From positions 33,308,333 to 33,372,332 of the forward strand of contig OX419756.1 of NCBI GenBank assembly GCA_948567375.1: DNA of 64,000 nt. Reading direction: 5' to 3'. Shown here in pieces: positions 10,663 through 21,329 of this stretch (position 1 is its first letter; each line of letters begins with the position of its first letter). The notes beneath the pieces were generated by a model. The model was not told the DNA's origin, did no database searches, and saw only the letters and a program-made list of their open reading frames with translations. The position numbers were made by a program, and so were the translations under genes. Source of the stretch: Lunularia cruciata. Lineage: Eukaryota; Streptophyta; Marchantiopsida; Lunulariales; Lunulariaceae.

Positions 10663-11987
10663 CACACTTTGCCTTACGTCTTGAGCAAATTCCTCGCTGT
10701 ACTGCAATCTTCTTCTCCTCGCACACTGGTACTTTGTCTTCCAGCGCCGCATTGTCTTCTGTTTCTACTTCAACTTGCATTTCTTCTTCGTATTCTTCAG
10801 CCGCTAGTACCGATGTCATCTCTCCTCCTTCCTCACTGTCACTACTTGTATCTCCGCTCTGCAGTGTCAGCTCAAGTTCCTCCTCACGGTCTGAGTCCTC
10901 CGTCTTGAGCTCGGCTTTGCCTTTTGAGTCTTCATCTTCCGACTCAATCACCACCATTCCTCGCCTCGGGTTTTTTTTCTGCATTTTCCAAGGTTTCTTG
11001 TTTTCTTTGGCTTCTGCTTGCCGAGTTCTCTTCTTCGTCGGGGTACTTTCAACGACCTTCACGTTCTTCCCTGTCTTCGCTTAATAATTGTCCGTGCTCC
11101 GGATTTGGAGAATGTATTGCTGCTCCTCCGCGTCGACTTCTCTTCTCAAATCAGGATGGAAATGAGACACCATTTGATTACGCTCCGCCAAATTGAGCAG
11201 ATTTAACCCGAGGTAAAAATGGGCCGCAAATGGTACGATGTAGTGTGGAGGCAACTTATCCCGCAGATTCCACACCATCTGCCTCGTTCTTCCGTGAAAG
11301 CACCTTGCCCAATTTATCGGTTCTCCTACAAATAACTTGTGAAAGAACACCGCTTGGTGTTTCATCACATAGGTAGTTCTCTCCGGCTTCAGGAGTGCTA
11401 TTAGTGCACTCACAATTCCTCTCCTCACAGGGTCTTTATAGCTCTCAACTTTATACCCATTCTTCATCCTCTTTGACAAGAAGGCATCTCTCACCTCATG
11501 TGTTTCTTGGGCTATCTCTCCTTTCCCCAAGAACATGGCTCCCTGCTCCAAGCCTGCCTCCTTCCCGAGTACAAGTCTCCAATCCAACTCTGTCCAGCGA
11601 GCCGGATTTCCTCTCTTCCCTTCTTCCTCGGGACCATCGAGACATTTACTCTAGATGATTTCTGTCATGAATCCTGGAAAACTTATGTTCAAATTCCATG
11701 CCAGAAAAGTGATCCGAAGTCGGCTCAAGACTTCGATCCTTGCTACTATATCTAATCTCCAAATTGCATGATTTCTCACTGCAAAATTCGGAGTTCTTCT
11801 TCCCTCCTCCCATCTCTTCTGCTTTCTTTCTGTCTCTTGATTTCTCTCTCTCGACTTCTCCCTTGCGCACTAACACAAGTCCAACTCTATTTCCCTTTCC
11901 CCGATCACTTGCAAGACGACTCCTCAACGGCAAAGGAAAATTGCTCGACATTTCATCGTTGCAGTTTCGATTTTTATAGAGTTGCAC
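10663..11987 (-). pseudogene. N-terminal half of the LTR-encoded protein (3' LTR copy)
   Basis: Minus-strand frames 11646-11987, 11081-11587 and 10663-11062 correspond in order to residues 1-400 of the intact version at 31841-33244. The globular region (LVLGKEAG, LLKPERTTYVMKHQAV, GEPINWARCF, LPPHYIVPFAAHF) is in 11081-11587. The basic then acidic, Ser/Glu-rich segment is in 10663-11062. Stops or shifts near 11065 and 11600-11645 break the frame, and LINE copy B cuts it at 10662. Both LTR copies keep the same architecture. Confidence 0.75.
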
Positions 11988-12365
11988 TTCTTTGTCTTCC
12001 GTTGCTTCGAGTGTCTACCGACAAATCACACCTCCGGCATGCACCTGTCACTGTCACTCAACCTTCGCGCCTATGAGCCGCCAATTTTGAAACAGCCCTT
12101 TCTTGAATTTCTCGCCCCGACGAAAGGTTGTTAGACTGTCTTTGCCTCAGGTTGAGCTCCCCCCAAGCCAAAGACAATTTAATTCGTATTTTATGCTGAC
12201 ACGGCATTTCAGAGTACTTCGCCTTATGACCCGAAGTCACTTTACTTCGGGTTTCACCCTGAAGACAATTTTCTTTGTCTTCTTCAGCCATACATGCGCA
12301 ATCCGACTTCTCTATACACTTCTTCTCCTTTATTTTGGAAAAAAACAAAAAATGTGGGCACCACA

Positions 12366-12380
12366 TACCCCCTCCCTCAA
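12366..12380 (-). other. Family 2 polypurine tract
   Basis: On the minus strand TTTGAGGGAGGGGGTA directly precedes the 3' LTR start TGTGGTGCCC. This is the expected site for priming plus-strand DNA synthesis and it fixes the element's orientation. Confidence 0.85.
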
Positions 12381-13120
12381 ATGTGAGCGTCCCCGCAAAC
12401 ATAGACCTCGGGTGTCTTAGAAACTTCCGAGTCTATGGTCCAATATCTCCAAACTCTCCACCCATTTACTCGAGTGGCAAAAGGATTACCTTCCAAATTG
12501 ACGAGTTGCATGGATCCATTTTTGTAAAGATGACGAACTCGATAGGGACCCATCCATCTCAAATGCAACTTGCCTGGAAAAAATATTTGGCGATTGTCAT
12601 ATAACAAAACCAAATCCCCTTCTCGTACAGTCATAGGCTTGATTCTTTGATCGTGCCTGACTTTCCTTTGTGCTTGTACTTCTTTCGTGGTTTGCATTGC
12701 ATCGTCTCTTTTCTCTTCTAACCACATCAGTTGATGAATCTGAAGATCCTGACTTTCCTCTTCCGACATTTGTTCTTCGCACAGAACTCGATAAGTCGGA
12801 ACTTCAAATTCAACTAGCAGTATGGGATGCAAGCCATATGTCAAGAAGTATGGGGTTTGTTTGGTTGTAATCTTCTCTGTCGTCCGATAAGCCCATAATG
12901 CGGCTAGTAATTTTGTATCCCAATCATAGGCATAATTGACAGTCACCTTATTCAAAATTTTACACAGTAACCCATTTGCTTTTTCCGTTAAGCCATTTGC
13001 TTTTGGGTTATAAGGAGTCGTCTTCCTATGTTTAATCTGAAAATACTTGGTTAACTCCTCCATTACAGGTTCAAAAAATGTGTTCCTCGGTCACTGACCA
13101 ATTCCAAAGGACACCCATAT
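12377..13120 (-). pseudogene. Family 2 integrase, C-terminal half
   Basis: The second half of a DDE integrase, separated from its first half (24449-25300) by family 3. At the upstream edge the frame reads RYGCPLELVSDRGTHF, giving the second catalytic Asp. It continues from the Met at 13063 through PYNPKANGLTEKANGLL, which supplies the Glu, then WAYRTTEK and the C-terminal MGPYRVRHLYKNGSMQLVNLEG module. The frame from 13063 to 12377 is open for 228 codons. Downstream lie only the polypurine tract and LTR. Reading across the family 3 insertion after removing one CGGG restores the expected ISRYG junction. Confidence 0.88.
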
Positions 13121-13124
13121 CGGG
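13121..13124. repeat. Target-site duplication CGGG, left copy of family 3
   Basis: CGGG precedes the family 3 terminus TGTCACGCC. The same four bases follow the other terminus at 24445-24448. The integrase frame of family 2 becomes continuous if one copy and the element are removed, so the duplication is real. Confidence 0.85.
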
Positions 13125-13565
13125 TGTCACGCCATTTGTAGTTCCGCATCTAGATGCTCAGAGTTCCAGTGATGGTAGTTAGAGTTATTCTAGCCGTTTC
13201 TCAAGGACTACTTTCCGACAGTTAGATTTTGTGTTCGGGGTACTGACTTCACGGTGGAGCCCACTGTCACTTTGCACCGTTTGCACCGTCGAGCGTGCCG
13301 TCAGCGGGATCGTTAGGGTTTGAGTGCTAGCTCAAGTCTAGGGGGTATAGTTCCGAAGTGAGCTCCAGAGAGCTCACTTCTCTGATGTTGAGCCTTCGAG
13401 TTCCTGGCTATGGTGGACAGAGGCCGGCAAGCGTCACCTGGATTCTCTATGCTTGAGTGGATGTGGCTTGACTGTAATCAGTGCCCAGTTGTTGGCAGTT
13501 TATAGAGTGACAGATCAAGTACTGATCTGAGTTGAGTTGAGTTGAAAGTGTAAAGCAATCTGATT
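13125..13565 (+). repeat. Family 3 terminal repeat segment A1
   Basis: Aligns with 23897-24338 (A2) from TGTCACGCC to CTGATTA with scattered differences. It lacks the following ~106-bp B segment that accompanies A2. Directly after it is a primer-site-like sequence, not B. Confidence 0.88.
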
Positions 13566-13580
13566 ACATCAGAGAAGTGA
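13565..13580 (+). other. Possible family 3 primer-binding site
   Basis: Directly after A1 the sequence ATCAGAGAAGTG shares the ATCAGAG core with the initiator-Met-tRNA primer site common in plant retroelements (TGGTATCAGAGC). The leading TGG is not conserved, so the match is weak. Confidence 0.35.
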
Positions 13581-14833
13581 AGTCAGGGGGAAATCGGGTG
13601 CATGAACGTTGAGTGTTGGTGGTATCTCCTTGGTGGATCGTGGTAGCTCGATTCAAGTTCTGTGTTTCCCTAGTGTGCAGAAGCTCGTTCAGTTGATGCA
13701 GATTTGGCAGTTAGGCGGATGGTGTGCGGAAGCGCTGGCCAAATTTCGAGCAAAGAAGGAGCAATTTTCTAGCAATGTTGTGATTTTGAGCTCAGGAGGT
13801 GAAGGCATGACCAATTTGCTACGAGTTGGGCTCAGAAAGTGAAATTGAAGGTGGAGTTGGAAAGCTCTTCTCATGAAATTGTGATTTGGAAAAACCCGTT
13901 TTGTCAATTTGGCTCGAGTGGAAAGTTAGTAGGGGATTTGGCGGACATCCATCTTTAGGGTTTACGTCAGATTTTACATCAGATTTAGGGCCAGAATTGG
14001 AGGAGTTTCGCTGTTTGGCCAGATTTGGAGAAGTTTGCTAGTTTGGAGGAGTTTCGCAGATTTGGAGAAGTTTCACCAATTTTGGAGGAGGTTTGAAGTG
14101 GCAACAATAAAGGCCTCATTTGGCTTTTAGAGGCTTTGAGGCATAGGGCTGTGGGCTATGAGAGGCTACGAAGGCCTAGAAGGGCCAGCAAGCCAGCTTG
14201 CTGGCGTGAGGCTAGCTAGTTTAGAGTAGATCTTGGTCATTGGTTGGCAAAATCTACCTTTCTTGCTAGATTGTGCGCAACAGGGTTTGACCCCTAGATC
14301 TCTTGTTCCTAGACTGGTGCCCTAGCCAACTGGTCCACCCTCACTTGTTGTCCTAGTGATTGCGCCATTGTTATCTATACACATGTAGCTTTGGCTAGGA
14401 GAGGCAGTTTGATCCCATTCTTGGTGATCCTGGTAGCTTAGGACTTAGATAAGATCTGCTCATATGTCAAATGCCAAATGGTGGCAAAGTCAATCCCGTG
14501 TTGTGTTATGAGATGGAGGGTTTTCTTTTAGATTTCTTGTGATTGGATCCCCTCCATTCTCTGCTTCCTGTTTGTGCACCATGTTTGTGTGAGGTGCCCT
14601 GACTTTTGAGCGTTGGTGCTCTGGTGTGCTCTTGATGGTGAGGCTGGAGTGATGACCAGTCAGACTACCTTTGTTTCTCTCCGGTGAGGCAGGAAATGAT
14701 GACCTTGCAGACCGTGAGAGTGCGTGTTATGATGGTAGGTTACAGGTTGCCCTTCCCCTAGTGTAGTTATCTCAGTTAGAGTTACATTAGTGGGTGGTGT
14801 CTAGTTGGTGTTGGCACGTGGTGGTGTTGGCAA
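13581..14833 (+). other. Family 3 5' leader, no convincing ORF
   Basis: About 1.25 kb between the first terminal repeat and the gag start. I see only short frames. It contains a tRNA-like promoter head on the minus strand (14282-14343) and a 9-base inverted repeat around 14190-14210. It may hold packaging or regulatory sequences, but nothing shows that directly. Confidence 0.5.
14282..14343 (-). repeat. SINE-like tRNA-derived head
   Basis: Reading the minus strand, CCAGTTGGCTAG resembles a pol III box A. About 30 bases later, GGGTCAAACCC resembles box B. Order and spacing fit a tRNA-derived SINE head. A complete body, tail and target duplication were not identified, so this is tentative; it could also be a chance match. 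Confidence 0.4.
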
Positions 14834-15628
14834 TTGGTGGGGCACTTGCGGATGCAGTTGGTGGTTCGGGTTTGCTGTTGCAGTTACTTGGTCACGACGG
14901 AGTTCTTTGGAGATTCCAGAGGAGTTAGCCCTGAAGTATGTAATGGGTTTACTCTGAGTGGTGCTCGGTATCAGCCTGTATCTCAGGTCCCAGTGAGGGA
15001 GGAGATTGACTCTGAGTTGGAGTTCGACACAGGAGCTGATTCAGTTGAGAGTGCACTTGGTGTGTCCGCACCGTTGTTGTGGGACATGGACGAGATTTAT
15101 GGGGCCTCCAAAGGCCCTAGGCGTTACTCTGGTATAGTGGGTACCATTGAGTTGGATGACTTCATCCAAGAGTTTGATAGTTGGTGTGATTTGCAACAGA
15201 TGCGGAACCCGACTTTGTTCGCACCCTTCATGGCATGGAAGGGGTTGTTTCAGCACTTGGAGGGTCCGCCGATGGATGATTACCATGAGTTCAAGGGAGC
15301 TCATTTGGAGGAGATTGAGTTATGGAGACAGTATTGGTCTCCACACTATGTCTCCATCACTTCAGGCTCGGTGGCCAGGAGTAGATCGGCTATACCTACG
15401 AGTTCTAGCTTGAGTAGTGTTGGTGGAGCTAGTGGAGGTGCACTAGCTGGAGATAGTGCTACTACGAGTGGAGGTACCGCTGCAGGAGGTGGTGTGGTAC
15501 CGGGGTTTAACCCCATGGTGGAGTTCTTCTTGTGTTTGAGGCAGAACTACCAGGGAGTGCGGATTTACAAGCTGAGGAGCTTGCAGGAGTTCCAGCGGAA
15601 GGCTGGAGAGAGCCTACGCAAGGCATAT
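14834..15628 (+). pseudogene. Family 3 gag, N-terminal part
   Basis: An open frame from 14834 that reads through a typical gag-like helical region: LDDFIQEFDSWCDLQQM, FAPFMAWKGLFQHLEGP and EEIELWRQYW. A Gly/Ser/Ala-rich linker follows, then a second helical stretch with FFLCLRQNYQGVRIY. The frame enters LINE copy C after RKAY. It resumes with matching sense (YTRMRRLIS) after the LINE pair at 19277. The true start is uncertain because several Met codons are possible and the N-terminus before residue 40 has no recognisable motif. This is the structural capsid precursor. Confidence 0.7.
15624..15628. repeat. Target-site duplication CATAT, left copy of LINE pair
   Basis: CATAT before LINE copy C and CATAT at 19275-19279 after LINE copy D. 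Removing 15629-19279 restores the gag frame across KAYTRMRR. One short duplication therefore flanks both LINE copies together. Confidence 0.8.
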
Positions 15629-17349
15629 GAAACAATGAAACAATGAAATATAAAGCCTGAAAGACCCAAAGAGTCAAAAGGCTGGAAACACAATACAAAA
15701 CACATGAAATGTGAGCCTAGGCAAGGGCCTAGGGCATCGGACCAATTTGTAACAAATTGGTCCGATGTAAAGTAACTTCTGTCATGTACTTCCCTAATGC
15801 TAAAGCTTCAACCTGTAAGAGAAAGGAGAAGTCACTGCAAGTAATCTGATGTCTAACTCTAATCTGCATGTAACAAGGGCAATCAACAAACACATGATGC
15901 TCATCCTCAACTTTGCTCATAATACACAATTTGCAAAGTCGCATGGAGTGCTCTATCTGCTGCCAACGTCCTTGTTCTACTTCTAGTCTATGAGAACTAG
16001 TTCTATATTGAGCGATAACATGTCTAAGTGAAGTAGAAATCCTAGCCAAGAGATAATCTTGCTCACAATACACCAACATAGGATTTACAAACTGCTGATA
16101 GAACACCATCTTGGTACCGGGTTGCTGCCATAAGTGAAGTAAAAACTGCTCCTTGATCACTTCTCGTAGTGCAATAGGCTCCAACTTCCAATGTCGCTCA
16201 CAAACATTCCACCTGGTGGCCCATGCAACCAGATCTGTATACCAACCGACAGATAGAGTGGCACAAAAAGCTTGGTAGGGAAGTCTCTCATGCTCCATGG
16301 ACCTCACCTTAGTGGCATATGTGATAGCTAAAAACAAAGCTTCAGCCTCAAGAGGCAAAAACCCGGTTTCAGCAAGCAGCAATACATAAGGAGTTTGAGT
16401 CCTCACCCCAAGTTCATCACACAAAAACAATTTCTGAACTTTCTCCACCTTTTGCCACCATGTCTTCTTAGTACCTGGACCCCAAATCTGAGCACCATAG
16501 AGAACCACCGGCTGCACAAGAGATCTGAACAGCACCTTCTTCAACTCCCATGTGGCAAGGTGAGCAAGTCTAGAGCGATTCATGAGTGAATACAAAGCTC
16601 TAAAGCCTGCATTGATTCTCATCTTCACACACGTAGACCAACTATAGTCATGAGAAAACTCAAGGCCCAAGTACTTGTAAGAAGAAACCTGCTCCAATTG
16701 CTGTCCGTCGAAAGAGAAAGGTGTGACACCTTTAGAACCCACCACCATCACCTTGGACTTGTCAAGGTTCACCTCCATCTTTGTTTGATTGCAAAACAAG
16801 AGAAGAGAATCCAACAACTTCTGTAAACTTTGTGGATTGGGTGAGAGGAGCACTACATCATCCGCATACAGTAGTGCATGTATCATCAAAGAGCCAACTT
16901 GTACACCTGTAGCTCCAGCTTCCATGAGCACCCTCTCTAGATCATCGATGAAGATTCCAAACAATGTTGGGGATAGAGAGCAACCTTGAATCACACCCAT
17001 TGTGCTAAGGACATCTTGAGAGCTCAAAGATGAAAGTTTCACAACCACCTTCTCATAGAGTCTAGAGATAGCACCAATCAGATCGGCTGAAACACCAACT
17101 TCCATGAGTCTCTCACTTAATGATTTCCTAAGCACCTTATCAAAGGCCTTCCTGAAATCAATAAATGCAACATAGAGAGCTCTCCCAACACCTTTAGATT
17201 TCCACCACAAAACATGGAGTACCAATAGATGATCCAAGGTACTAAAGCCTGATCTGAAACCCGCTTGGCACTTAGCTCGAATTCTGTACTTTTCAGCCCA
17301 AGTACTCAACCTAGTCTCCAAAATTCGACCGTACAACTTGGCAAAGATA
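15629..17349 (-). mobile_element. LINE copy C, 5'-truncated
   Basis: A minus-strand LINE whose 3' tail (TTCATTGTTTCATTG-type repeats on the minus strand) is at 15629 and whose 5' truncation is near 17349. Its ORF2 is open from the RT core to the stop at 15729-15731 with the YADD box, GVIQGCSLSP and zinc knuckle intact. It differs from copies A, B and D at roughly one base in 20-25, so it belongs to a related subfamily. The first 32 codons of the ORF starting at 17435 are antisense to LINE copy D and are not LINE protein. Confidence 0.9.
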
Positions 17350-17389
17350 CTTGATGGACTATGTGACAAAGACCTTGATGGACTATGTG
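17350..17389. repeat. 16-bp duplication at the LINE C/D junction
   Basis: CTTGATGGACTATGTG occurs at 17350-17365 and again at 17374-17389, separated by ACAAAGAC. Only the second copy belongs to the normal LINE D sequence. The first is filler between the two inverted LINEs. Confidence 0.85.
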
Positions 17390-19274
17390 TTGAACTTCTG
17401 AAGTGGGGCGGTAGCCAACTGATTTCAATACTCACTTCTCATTTGAATGAGGCAATCAAGTGTGGCTTTCCGGATAGATGGTGCTTCAAGAAGGTAGTTC
17501 CTATTCACAAGTCTGGCCAAAGAGATGTTGTCACCAATTACCGTACCATACTTGTTGGTAGTGTCTTTGCCAAGTTGTATGGTCGAATTTTGGAGTCAAG
17601 GTTGAGCACTTGGGCTGAAAAGCACAAAATTCGAGCTAAGTGCCAAGCTGGTTTCAGATTAGGCTTTAGTACTTTGGACCACCTATTGGTACTTCATGTT
17701 TTGTGGTGCAAATCCAAGGGGGTTGGGAGAGCTCTCTATGTTGCCTTTATTGATTTCAGGAAGGCCTTTGATAAGGTGCAGAGGAAATCTCTAAGTGAGA
17801 GACTCATTGAAGTGGGTGTTTCAGCTGATCTGATTGGTGCTATCTCTAGACTCTATGAGAAAGTGATTGTGAAACTTTCATCTTTGAGCTCTCAAGATGT
17901 CCTTAGCACAATGGGTGTGATCCAAGGCTGCTCTCTGTCTCCAACTCTGTTCGGAATCTTCATCGATGATCTAGAGAGTCTACTCATGGAAGCTGGAGCT
18001 ACAGGTGTACAGGTTGGCTCTTTGATGATACATGCACTCCTTTATGCAGATGATGTAGTGCTTCTCTCCACAAATCCACAGAGTTTACAGAAGCTGTTGG
18101 ATTCTCTACTTTGCTTTTGCAATGAAACAAAGATGGAGGTGAACCTTGACAAGTCCAAGGTGATTGTGGTGGGTTCTAAAGGTGTCACACCTTTCTTTTT
18201 TGATGGACAGCAATTGGAGCAGGTTTCTTCTTATAAGTACTTGGGCCTTGAGTTTTCTCATGACTATAGTTGGTCTACTTGTGTGAAGATGAGAATCAAT
18301 GCAGGCTTTAGAGCTTTGTATTCACTCATGAACCGTAGTAGACTTGCTCACCTCACCACATGGGAGTTGAAGAAGGTGCTGTTCAGATCTCTTGTGCAGC
18401 CGGTGGTTCTCTATGGTGCTCAGATTTAGGGTCCAGGTACTAAGAAGACATGGTGGCAAAAGGTGGAGAAAGTTCAGAAATTGTTTTTGTGTGATGAACT
18501 TGGGGTGAGGACTCAAACTCCTTATGTATTCCTGCTTGCTGAAACAGGATTTTTACCTCTTGAGGCTGAAGCTTTGTTTTTAGCTATCACATATGCCACT
18601 AAGGTGAGGTCCATGGAGCATGAGAGACTTCCCTACCAAGCTTTTTGTGCCACTCTATCTGTCGGTTGGTATACAGATCTGATTGCATGGGCCACAAGGT
18701 GGAATGTTTCTGAGCGACATTGGAGATTGGAGCCTATTGCACTTCGAGAGGTGATCAAGGAGCAGTTTTTACTTCGCTTATGGCAGCAACCCGGTACCAA
18801 GATGGTGTTCTATCAGCAGTTTGTAAATCCTATGTTGGTGTATTGTGAGCAAGATTATCTCTTGGCTAGGATTTCTACTTCATTGAGACATGTTATCGCT
18901 CAATATAGAACTAGTTCTCATAGACTAGAAGTAGAACAAGGACGTTGGCAGCAGATAGAGCACTCCATGCGACTTTGCAAATTGTGTATTATGAGCAAAG
19001 TTGAGGATGAGCATCATGTGTTTGTTGATTGCCCTTGTTACATGCAGATTAGAGTAAGACATCATATTACTTGCAGTGACTTCTCAACTCTCTTACAGGT
19101 TGAAGCTTTAGCATTAGGGAAGTACATGACAGAAGTTACTTTACATCGGACCAATTTGTTACAAATTGGTCCGATGCCCTAGGCCCTTGCCTAGGCTCAC
19201 ATTTCATGTGTTTTGTATTGTGTTTCCAGCCTTTTGGGTCTTTCGGGCTTTATATTTCATTGTTGTTCATTGTT
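17371..19274 (+). mobile_element. LINE copy D, 5'-truncated
   Basis: A plus-strand LINE head to head with copy C. It begins near the GACCTTGATGG that corresponds to about 8930 in copy B and ends with a tail of TTCATTG-type repeats at 19274. Sequence is nearly identical to copy B. ORF2 covers the RT core to the C-terminus (17373-19182). A TAG replaces Trp at 18427-18429, splitting it into 17338-18429 and 18463-19182. The RT catalytic box, the zinc knuckle and the terminal stem-loops are all present. Confidence 0.9.
19144..19195 (+). other. LINE copy D 3' stem-loops
   Basis: A perfect 15-base stem with a 3-base loop (19144-19176) and a perfect 7-base stem with a 4-base loop (19178-19195). The first overlaps the last ORF2 codons and the second overlaps the stop codon at 19180-19182. 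Confidence 0.75.
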
Positions 19275-20842
19275 CATATACTCGCATGAGGCGGCTGATC
19301 AGTTTCACTCAGTGAGTTACTGAGGCTCAGGCAGTCCATTTTTGGTATGGGATACTGGACAGGGAGTTGCGACGTAGAGTTCGTGATGCTATGTTGTTGC
19401 ATGCTACTTCGCTCACTTTGGCAGTAGTCTTTGGTTTGGCTGAGCGTATTGAGCTTAACATGGTGGAAGAGAGAGTGGTGACATCTGGATTTGGTAGGGA
19501 GACCTCATCCACGGCTGTGACTTCTTCTAGAGTGCAGTAGAGTGCACCACGCCGAGTTGGTTTCTGAGCACAGGGTGGACAGCCCAGATCCTATGGAGCG
19601 AGTGGAGGGCCTAGTGGAGTTAGACCCTTACCCTCATTTTCGGGTCAGCAACATCCAGTGAGTGGTGGTGTTGCTTGTTAAACTTGTGGTGGACCTCACC
19701 ATAGGAGAGAGTGTACTCAGAGCAGCGGACCTGATACCTCTGGTGCATCACAGCCAGCACAAAGGCAGTGTGAGCACTGCCACAGATTTGGTCACACTAG
19801 TGATCGGTGTTTTGACCTACACCCTGAGTTACGGAGTGGTAGGGTTGTTATGGCAGGTAGTAGAGGAGCTCCAGTTCATGGAGGACGAGGTGGTAGAGGA
19901 TCTACACCTAGTAGGGGTGCAGTACCTGCCCTTACTTCTGACACAGCTATGGCTACTCGGATTGAGCAGTTGGAGCAGAGATTGGCTAGTATGGCTATTG
20001 CTCAGAGGAGATCAGATTCGGGTGCTGAGGCTTCCACCTCATATGCGGGTGATAGAGATGCTTTGGACTTCATGTGCGGAGCAGCACAGGTGGATGCATC
20101 TGCAGCAGTGACTAGGAGTGCAATACGTGCTCCAAAGCCTAGAGGAGCATCAGTGGAGTTGGACCCACAGAGAGGAGAGGTTGGGAGACAGGTCAGACTT
20201 CCCCAATCTTTCATGCTATCTAAGGCATTGCAGACAACATCCATGGTTCCTAGACGTCCCAGTGCAGGTGTGGTAGGTGGTGATGGAGTACATGATGGAG
20301 TACTTGCTAGTCAGCCACCTACTACTACACAGACTGAGTCTAGCATGATGTTGGGGGCGGCTCAGCTGATTATGCGGCATCCTTTGTTTTCAGCCAGTGA
20401 TATGTTTACATTGGGAGTTGACCCAGCCCCAGTTTTCCGGTTGGCTGCCACATTGTGTGAGAGTAGGGATGGTGCAGTTTCTACTACTAGAGCAGAGGTG
20501 GTTGGTAGTGGAGCTGACTTGGTTGAGGAGCATGGGATCCGTTCAGCGACCAATGGTTTATGGCAGGCAGCAGCGGCTAGACTGGAGGAGTTGCCAGCTA
20601 GACCGGCCTTTGAGAGAGCGCGGTTTACACCTGGTGTTGTCCTATTGGATAACCAGAGGGGGATCTTTCATTTAGTGGGACCTTCAGGGAAGGTCTATAC
20701 ACCACAGAGAGTCTTGTTAGACTCTGGTGCGCAGCCCCTTATGTTGGGGAACGCTGCAGTTGTCGGTCTGGAGTTACGGAAGACCGATGTGGAGAGGTGT
20801 CCATTTCAGATCCAGACATCTCTTGGTGGTGGTTCAACATAG
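19275..20842 (+). pseudogene. Family 3 gag C-terminus and protease
   Basis: The gag frame resumes at 19277 (RMRRLISFTQ, then HFWYGILDRELRRRV) and breaks at about 19540. The following 300 bases hold a glycine-rich segment with remnants of a Cys-His knuckle. From 19850 an open frame of 330 codons runs through a linker into an aspartic-protease-like segment near 20700-20842. This has VLLDSGAQPLMLG, giving the Asp-Ser-Gly active site, followed by VGLELRK. The protease would cut the polyprotein. The frame ends at 20840-20842, where the flap region should follow. Stops seem to be mostly C-to-T changes. Confidence 0.7.
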
Positions 20843-21329
20843 TACATCACACATGGAGACCTTGTTGTCTAGGTTCAGCCTGGTCATCCGACTGATAGCT
20901 CGGTGGTGAGAGCTCAGGCTATAGCGACGATAGCTGAGTCATATGATGTGCTAGTTGGGGGAGCAGTGTTATATCCTATGGGTTTCAGCATTGACTATTG
21001 GGAGTAGACAGCCTCTTATAGACCTGGTTGGCAGTCTGGTGAGGGACGGGTATGTTGCCTACCAGTACATTTCAGTAGTGGCAGTCTTGGCTCACTACAG
21101 TCCGGGACCATGGCAGCATCAGTTTTGGCTTTCAGCGGTGCAGTTACTTGGCCTGGTGACTTGTTGGAGGGGAACGCCCATGCAGAGGATACTCCAGTAC
21201 CAGAGGAGATCACTCGACTTTGGAGTACGAGTGGGATTGTTCCATCCACCTTGGATGTTCCATTGTGGAGTTCAGAGGAGGCATTGTAGCAACATGCAGA
21301 TCAGTTGGTGCAGCAGGCTTGGAGTGGAG
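20843..21329 (+). other. Family 3 linker with broken frames
   Basis: Decayed continuation of the polyprotein between protease and methyltransferase remnant. Short frames only; the longest plus-strand frame (20955-21386) shows no motif I recognise. Part of the protease flap probably lies at its start. Confidence 0.4.

Larger units (their letters stand above)
4832..12365 (-). repeat. Family 2 3' LTR, interrupted by LINE copy B
   Basis: On the plus strand the LTR runs from TGTGACAACC to GGGCACCACA. It aligns along its length with 29841-33622 once 7016-10667 (LINE plus one TSD copy) and 5810-5921 are removed. It carries a decayed copy of the LTR-encoded protein in sense orientation relative to the element. 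Its minus-strand start at 12365 follows the polypurine tract directly. Confidence 0.92.

Noticed and set aside
10669..11206. Ser-rich plus-strand ORFs in the family 2 LTR
   Set aside because: Reverse complement of the acidic, Glu/Asp-coding region, which gives Ser/Leu-rich antisense frames by composition.
15629..19274. A single LINE with a twin-priming inversion
   Set aside because: The two arms overlap in content, differ by several percent and each has its own 3' tail.
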